Part shown: positions 59,466-64,000 of the stretch, piece by piece
How positions within the stretch are numbered: the first letter of the stretch is position 1
Layout of the letters: every line of letters begins with the position of its first letter
Assembly (NCBI RefSeq): GCF_000013705.1
Contig: NC_007947.1
Span: 1,488,001 to 1,552,000, forward strand
Origin: Methylobacillus flagellatus KT
GTDB taxonomy: Bacteria; Pseudomonadota; Gammaproteobacteria; Burkholderiales; Methylophilaceae
Reading direction: 5' to 3'
DNA length: 64,000 bases
The notes under the pieces: model-generated
Told to the model about the DNA's origin: nothing
What the model saw: the letters and a program-made list of their open reading frames with translations, nothing else
The model's database searches: none
Made by a program: the position numbers and the translations under genes

Positions 59466-60347
59466 TTAATGCATGGAAGAGGGCGGGGACTTCTGCATGC
59501 CCAACTCGGCACCCGTCAACGGGCTGGCATTGGGGTCGGACTGGGTCCGTAGCGCCATCTGCATGTTCAATGCCTCTTCGTCAGTATTGAGAGAGACGGT
59601 CGCGAGGCCCGACCCAGCATCCATGGCACCGGGCTCGTCCACATACTCCCATTGTCCGCCTTGATTCCACGGCCCCCGGACCTCGTCGCCCGATGACATG
59701 TTGAGATAAAGGTCGGTGAAGCGCGGGTCGCCGGGAAGTTTGCCTGGTGGGAAGTTCGGTTCGATGGCATACAGCGCCTTCTCAAAAGACTTCTGGTGCG
59801 CGATTTCGCGCGTCATGAGGAAGGTGAGGGCATCCTTGACCCCGGGATCGCTGGTCAGGTTGATCAGGCGTTCATAGACTATCTTCGCCCGAGCCTCGGC
59901 CGCGATATTCGAGCGCAGGTCAGCCGTAGGCTCGCCGATGGTATCGATGTAGGCCGCTGTCCAGGGCACTCCCGCCGAATTGGTCAATGGCGCGCCCGAG
60001 CCATACAGCAGCTGGGTAATGTGGCTGTCATTGCCGCTGCCGGTGAGGGAGCGGTAAATCTCGGCCTCGCTGTTCACGCCTTCTGCAAGCTTGCCCTTGC
60101 TCCCCTTGTTCAGCATGCAGACCAATGAGCCAATGATTTCCAGGTGGCTGAGCTCTTCTGTCGCAATGTCGAACAGCATGTCTTTACGGCCGGGATCATC
60201 CTCTGCCAATGCCTGGGTGAAATACCGGCAGGCCGCAGCCAGCTCTCCCTGGGGGCCGCCGAACTGTTCCAGCATCAAGTTGGCCAATCCCGGGTTGGGT
60301 TCCGAGACATGAACGGTGTATTGCAAACGCTTGTTATGGGAAAACAT
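59466..60347 (-). CDS. Manganese catalase
   Basis: 293 residues from the ATG at 60347 with AAGGAG before it. The four-helix core has the dimanganese ligands in expected order: Glu35 (PQGELAAA), Glu65 and His68 (ATEELSHLE), Glu in EARAKIVYERL and His in REIAHQKSFEKAL. It breaks down hydrogen peroxide without haem. The C-terminal tail is long and polar (ALNMQMALRTQSDPNAS). It is a KatN/YdbD-type enzyme, often part of general stress regulons. Confidence 0.93.
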   Translation of the reverse strand: MFSHNKRLQYTVHVSEPNPGLANLMLEQFGGPQGELAAACRYFTQALAEDDPGRKDMLFDIATEELSHLEIIGSLVCMLNKGSKGKLAEGVNSEAEIYRSLTGSGNDSHITQLLYGSGAPLTNSAGVPWTAAYIDTIGEPTADLRSNIAAEARAKIVYERLINLTSDPGVKDALTFLMTREIAHQKSFEKALYAIEPNFPPGKLPGDPRFTDLYLNMSSGDEVRGPWNQGGQWEYVDEPGAMDAGSGLATVSLNTDEEALNMQMALRTQSDPNASPLTGAELGMQKSPPSSMH

Positions 60348-60501
60348 GACTTTCTCCTTTGCATGAGCACTAATGAAGGCCCCGGCGGTGATGACCAGGG
60401 TGTTAAGCAATGTACAAAGGGAATGGCGCCGCAGTAATGAGAGTCAGCCTGCTTTTGCAGTCAGATGAAATTAACGCCGCCAGGCCTGCGCTGCCCCTGG
60501 G

Positions 60502-60966
60502 TCAGGCAGGCTTGGCGACCATGAGGTAAAAGACGCACGACAGGGCGAAGAAGGCCGGAATGCCGAGCAGCACCCAGTAGCGCAGGTATGTGCGGTAAAG
60601 CGGGGGCAGGGGCTGCCTGTCGTGGGCGGCGAGCACGGCCATCCTGTGCATGCGGATTTGCAGCCATACGACAGGCAGCCAACATGCCCCGGCCAGCAGG
60701 TAGAGGGCAATGGACCATTGGATCCAGGCTTGCGTAAAGGCGTACCCTGCCAAGTGCATCAGGTAGAAGCCTGTCACGGGCTGCACGATGATGGCTGGGG
60801 TGGTGAATATCCAGTCGGCGATTACGACCAGCCGCGCCACGCAGGCAACCTCCCTGGCGTCAGCCCTGAGGCTGGTAGCGAGCATATAGAAGGCGGAACC
60901 GATGCCGGTGCCGAACAGGATGGTGGACGAGACGATATGCAGCCACTTAACGACGAGATAATCCAT
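60502..60966 (-). CDS. DUF2269-type integral membrane protein
   Basis: 154 residues, four membrane helices. The N-terminus YLVVKWLHIVSSTILFGTGIG has the HxxG pattern of DUF2269. The end has LRYWVLLGIPAFFALSCVFYLMV. Function unknown. Its start overlaps the stop of the SDR-DoxX gene by 20 bases, so the two are coupled. Confidence 0.82.
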   Translation of the reverse strand: MDYLVVKWLHIVSSTILFGTGIGSAFYMLATSLRADAREVACVARLVVIADWIFTTPAIIVQPVTGFYLMHLAGYAFTQAWIQWSIALYLLAGACWLPVVWLQIRMHRMAVLAAHDRQPLPPLYRTYLRYWVLLGIPAFFALSCVFYLMVAKPA

Positions 60967-62251
60967 GTTGGCGCTCCAGTGTCATCAACAGGTAGATCAG
61001 GGCCACCATCGGCAGGTTCTTGAGCAGGGGGCCGAAAGGATGCAGCCAGAATGCCGGGATAAACCAACTCAGGATCAAGGTATAGCCCAGGATCACGGCA
61101 ATCTGCATTTGCCAGAGCAAGCGACGCTTGCGCAGCCATAGCGTAGCGATGCCGAAGCCTATATCGAGCAGGGCTGCCCCGTACAAGGCCACGCTCGCCG
61201 CCGTTCCCTCCAGGCCGACCTCGGCAAGCAATGCATAGCTTTCTTCCACTGGGTAGAGGCCGAGCGACACTAGCCCCGTGACGATCCATACCACGGCAAT
61301 GCTGAACCTGAGCAAGGGTTGCAGCCATCCGAGCAACGCGAGCGCGCGCCATCCGTCGGCCTCTGCTGGATTGATGAAGGAGGCGACCGGCGTGGGGTCA
61401 CGGCCCAGGAAAAATCGCATATCCTCGATGTCCGCAGTATTGCTGCGTTCCAGCATTGCCAGCGTCTCGGGCGTCAGCAGGCTGGAAGACATCCATTGCC
61501 CGGCCTGCGCTGCCAGCTTGGCTAGTATGCGGTGCAGGCTGAATGCCCTGAGGGGCCCAAGGCCCATCTGCCGCCGCAGGAGGTCGGTATATTCACGCAG
61601 GGTCAGCGCCTGGGGGCCCGCCACGGCAATCGTAATCGTCCCCGCCGGATTGAGAGGCGTCAGCGCTTGCACCAATGCCGTCAAGTCATGGATATGCACC
61701 GGTTGCAGAAGCTGGCATCCGCCGCCAGGCAACGGCAGCACGGGCATGCTGGCCAGCATGGTGAACAGGCGTGCGCTTGAGCCGTCCGGGCCGAAGACCA
61801 GTGAGGGCTGCAGGATGAATGCGGGAATATCCAATGTTCTGAGTACATCGTCGGCAGCCTTCTTGCTCAGGTGATAGGCGCTGGCAGCCGCTTCATCGGC
61901 CCCCAGGGCGGATATCTGGATGACCAGTCCCACCTGGGATTGCTGGCAGGCCCTGAACAGGGCGGCAGGCGCCTGTTCATGCAGGGTATCGAATGTCTGT
62001 CCGTCGTGTTCGCGCAACAGGCCGACGGCATTGATGACGACATCCACGCCTTCGAGCACGGGCAGCCAGTCTTGGGGGGCTAGCCCTTTGGTGAAGTCCG
62101 TTTCGATGTAGGTGATATCGGGATGACTGGAGGCAGGCAGCTTGCGCACCCCAGCGATGACGCTGTGGCCTTGCGCCATCAGCGCCGAGACGATGTGCCT
62201 GCCGAGAAAACCGTTTGCCCCCAGCACCAGCACGGTCCTGGGCTTTGCCAT
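60947..62251 (-). CDS. NAD(P)-binding epimerase-like domain fused to a DoxX-like membrane domain
   Basis: 434 residues from the ATG at 62251; the frame extends upstream to 62488, but the divergent gene starts at 62364 and the extra part is not family-like. Residues 4-290 are an atypical SDR (VLVLGANGFLGRHIVSAL, NAVGLLREHDGQTF, YHLSKKAADDVLR). From about 305 a four-helix DoxX-like unit follows (LRFSIAVVWIVTGLVSLG, LYGAALLDIGFGIATLW). Such fusions occur with DUF2269 genes. The reaction is unknown; quinone or lipid reduction is conceivable. Confidence 0.75.
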   Translation of the reverse strand: MAKPRTVLVLGANGFLGRHIVSALMAQGHSVIAGVRKLPASSHPDITYIETDFTKGLAPQDWLPVLEGVDVVINAVGLLREHDGQTFDTLHEQAPAALFRACQQSQVGLVIQISALGADEAAASAYHLSKKAADDVLRTLDIPAFILQPSLVFGPDGSSARLFTMLASMPVLPLPGGGCQLLQPVHIHDLTALVQALTPLNPAGTITIAVAGPQALTLREYTDLLRRQMGLGPLRAFSLHRILAKLAAQAGQWMSSSLLTPETLAMLERSNTADIEDMRFFLGRDPTPVASFINPAEADGWRALALLGWLQPLLRFSIAVVWIVTGLVSLGLYPVEESYALLAEVGLEGTAASVALYGAALLDIGFGIATLWLRKRRLLWQMQIAVILGYTLILSWFIPAFWLHPFGPLLKNLPMVALIYLLMTLERQHGLSRR

Positions 62252-62363
62252 GTTCTCAGGCAAGGGCGCTGCCGTCGTTGAACTTGCTCTCGATGTCATG
62301 GCTCTATGCAAGGAGCCGGAGACGCTGGCTGCGAGTTTTTTCAACCAAAGACGGAGATGCATC

Positions 62364-62861
62364 ATGCCAAGAGGATTATGCAGGCGCGGGTTGAGTTCGG
62401 GGACATATGCCAGCTTGAGTTCGGCTGTGGCGCTGGCCATTTGTGGGAAGCTGGAGAACGGGTCATATGTGGCTCCTATCAATGCCATCAGTCATTGGGT
62501 ATGGGGCGACGACGCGGCACGGCACGACGGTGTTGATGTCATGCACACCCTGCTGGGCTATACGATCCACCATGCCTCTGCCACTTTCTGGGCGCTCATC
62601 TACGAACATGTCACCAGGTCGCGACCAACGGGCAATGCCTTGCAGCTTTATGCCGACGCCGCCGTCATTGCGGCCTTGGCATCCTACGTCGACTACCACC
62701 TGACGCCGCGCCGCCTGAGGCCCGGCTATGAAATGCGCCTTTCCCGCCTGTCGCTGCTCGTGGTATACGCCGCATTTGCTTACGGGCTCGCTCGGCAGAA
62801 GCTGGCCAGGCGCCGGACGCACGCATTGGCATCCAGCGCGCCGGATCAACTCAATAGGTAA
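62364..62861 (+). CDS. Conserved membrane protein of unknown function
   Basis: 165 residues from the ATG at 62364 with GGAG before it. Three or four weak membrane helices. A conserved-looking segment, HTLLGYTIHHASATFWALIYEH, is rich in His and aromatic residues and could bind metal or haem. Divergent to the SDR-DoxX gene and convergent (11-base overlap) with the small gene to its right. I do not recognise a named family. Confidence 0.6.
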   Translation: MPRGLCRRGLSSGTYASLSSAVALAICGKLENGSYVAPINAISHWVWGDDAARHDGVDVMHTLLGYTIHHASATFWALIYEHVTRSRPTGNALQLYADAAVIAALASYVDYHLTPRRLRPGYEMRLSRLSLLVVYAAFAYGLARQKLARRRTHALASSAPDQLNR

Positions 62862-63084
62862 TCTGCCTGCACACAATCTTGTCAATCATCCCATTGGGCA
62901 GGCGGCTGGTCTCGATGCCATAATCGTTGCCCATACTGCCGAAGACAGCCATGACGATCTTCTGGAAATCCTGCAGGGCATGAAAGGAATCGTTGACCGG
63001 CCGGATCACGAAACCATGGCCTTCGGCCATGGTTTCAGCGCGATGCAGCGGTGAGGATAGGTTGAATTCATCTACTCTTGCCAT
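62851..63084 (-). CDS. Small soluble protein, unknown function
   Basis: 77 residues from the ATG at 63084. No signal peptide, no membrane segment. Sequence MARVDEFNLSSPLHRAETMA, then FHALQDFQKIVMAVFGSMG, suggests a small alpha/beta protein. It lies 60 bases after the zinc alcohol dehydrogenase gene on the same strand and may be co-transcribed. Confidence 0.55.
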   Translation of the reverse strand: MARVDEFNLSSPLHRAETMAEGHGFVIRPVNDSFHALQDFQKIVMAVFGSMGNDYGIETSRLPNGMIDKIVCRQITY

Positions 63085-63144
63085 GATGTGTCTTTCTGTA
63101 ATCTGATGAGGACCTCGGAATGAGGTTGTCCATGTCAGCACTGC

Positions 63145-64000
63145 TCAGTGCAGGCCCGGAGTCAGCACGACCTTGCGGCAGTTTTCCTCTGCGTCGTTGA
63201 AGATGCGGTAGCCCAGCGGCGCATCTTCCAGCGCCATGCGGTGGGTAATGATGTCGGCCGGGTGCAAGTCGCCGTTTTCGATAAATTCCAGCAGCTCGGG
63301 AAGGAAGCGGTGGACATGAGTCTGACCCATCTTAAACGTCAACCCCTTGTCGAACGCATCCCCGATCAGGAAGCCGTGGATAAAGCCCGCATATACGCCA
63401 GGAATGCTGACCGTGCCACCGCGCCTAGTGGCGGCAATGCATTGGCGGATCACCTTGCCATTGCTGGTTTCCAGCTTCAAGGCCGTGAGGGCGGACTCCA
63501 CGACGCTGCCTTTGGCTTCGAAGCCCACGGCGTCGATCGAGCCATCGACGCCACGATGCGCGGTATGTTCCAGGATATAGTCGGCTGGGTCTTCGACCTC
63601 GTCCAGGTTGATGCTGATGGTGTTGTACTGTGCCTGGGCAAAATCCAGCCGGTATTGCAGGTCGTCGATCATGAAAATCGTCTCGACCCCCATCATCCGG
63701 GCACAGGCCGCTGCCATCAGGCCGACCGGGCCCGCGCCGAAAATGGCGAGGCTGCTGCCTTTGCCTACTCCGGCATTGAGCACGGCCTGGTAACCGGTGG
63801 GCAGGATGTCGGTGAGGAACAGCACCTGTTCATCCGCCAGGCTGCCGTTGATCTTGAATGGCCCCACATTTCCATGCGGCACACGGACCAGCTCGGCCTG
63901 GCCGCCCGGGATCCCGCCGTATAGGTGGCTGTATCCGAACAGGGCTGCTGGCGGAGTGCCGCTTTTCTTATTCAGACTGGGGCCTGGGCCGGGGTTGGTG
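63145..64000 (-). CDS. Zinc-dependent alcohol/formaldehyde dehydrogenase family (5' end outside window)
   Basis: At least 285 residues; the frame remains open to the right edge, so the N-terminal catalytic-zinc residues are missing. The visible start includes [20 protein letters not shown], a signature of the glutathione-independent formaldehyde dehydrogenase-like MDR subgroup. The NAD motif is [18 protein letters not shown], and [11 protein letters not shown] resembles the subgroup's later region. It oxidises alcohols or aldehydes with NAD(P). The exact substrate is not determinable from the visible part. Confidence 0.85.
   Translation of the reverse strand, partial: TNPGPGPSLNKKSGTPPAALFGYSHLYGGIPGGQAELVRVPHGNVGPFKINGSLADEQVLFLTDILPTGYQAVLNAGVGKGSSLAIFGAGPVGLMAAACARMMGVETIFMIDDLQYRLDFAQAQYNTISINLDEVEDPADYILEHTAHRGVDGSIDAVGFEAKGSVVESALTALKLETSNGKVIRQCIAATRRGGTVSIPGVYAGFIHGFLIGDAFDKGLTFKMGQTHVHRFLPELLEFIENGDLHPADIITHRMALEDAPLGYRIFNDAEENCRKVVLTPGLH

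Overview
The window looks like chromosomal DNA of a moderately GC-rich Betaproteobacterium, possibly of the Methylophilaceae (Methylobacillus/Methylovorus type). That is inference from gene content and order: smc-zipA-ligA, tig-clpP-clpX-lon-hupB-tRNA-ppiD, mnmC, a single-domain QueF, and a zinc alcohol/formaldehyde dehydrogenase-type gene at the right edge. I saw no insertion sequence, integrase, CRISPR array, rRNA or replication origin.

Left part (1-15.6 kb): the 3' end of a GGDEF-plus-sensor gene; mnmC followed by a TPR/O-GlcNAc-transferase-like gene; a compact modABC molybdate transporter with a trailing methyltransferase; a Mu-type HTH/S24-peptidase regulator; an orphan GAF-like gene; outer membrane phospholipase A; tRNA-Glu and tRNA-Ala; then, on the minus strand, queF, an LtaS-like phosphoglycerol transferase and a large protein that joins a barrel-like domain to a lipopolysaccharide-kinase-like domain.

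Middle part (15.6-34.8 kb): core housekeeping. smc, zipA, ligA, cysQ and a TPR protein run in one direction. A small MscS-like channel protein and a cold shock protein follow. Next come tig-clpP-clpX and lon (with a good heat-shock promoter match), hupB, tRNA-Val, tRNA-Asp and ppiD. This is the protein quality-control locus.

Right part (34.8-64 kb): a dense stress and envelope accessory region. It holds a trehalose/alpha-glucan operon (glgE, treS-maltokinase fusion, treZ, treY), a phospholipase D-VTT fusion with an EEP-family nuclease/phosphatase, a haem-oxygenase-like diiron protein facing a methyltransferase, an SDR, a KGG small protein, a DUF2231-like membrane protein, CopC/CopD, an operon for a cbb3-like oxidase with a monohaem third subunit, manganese catalase, an SDR-DoxX fusion with a DUF2269-like membrane protein, and a zinc alcohol dehydrogenase. 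Together these suggest a module for desiccation, osmotic and oxidative stress, with carbon stored as trehalose/glucan, membrane remodelling, peroxide removal and a copper-dependent terminal oxidase. The less usual elements are the barrel-kinase fusion, the diiron protein and the five-gene oxidase operon.
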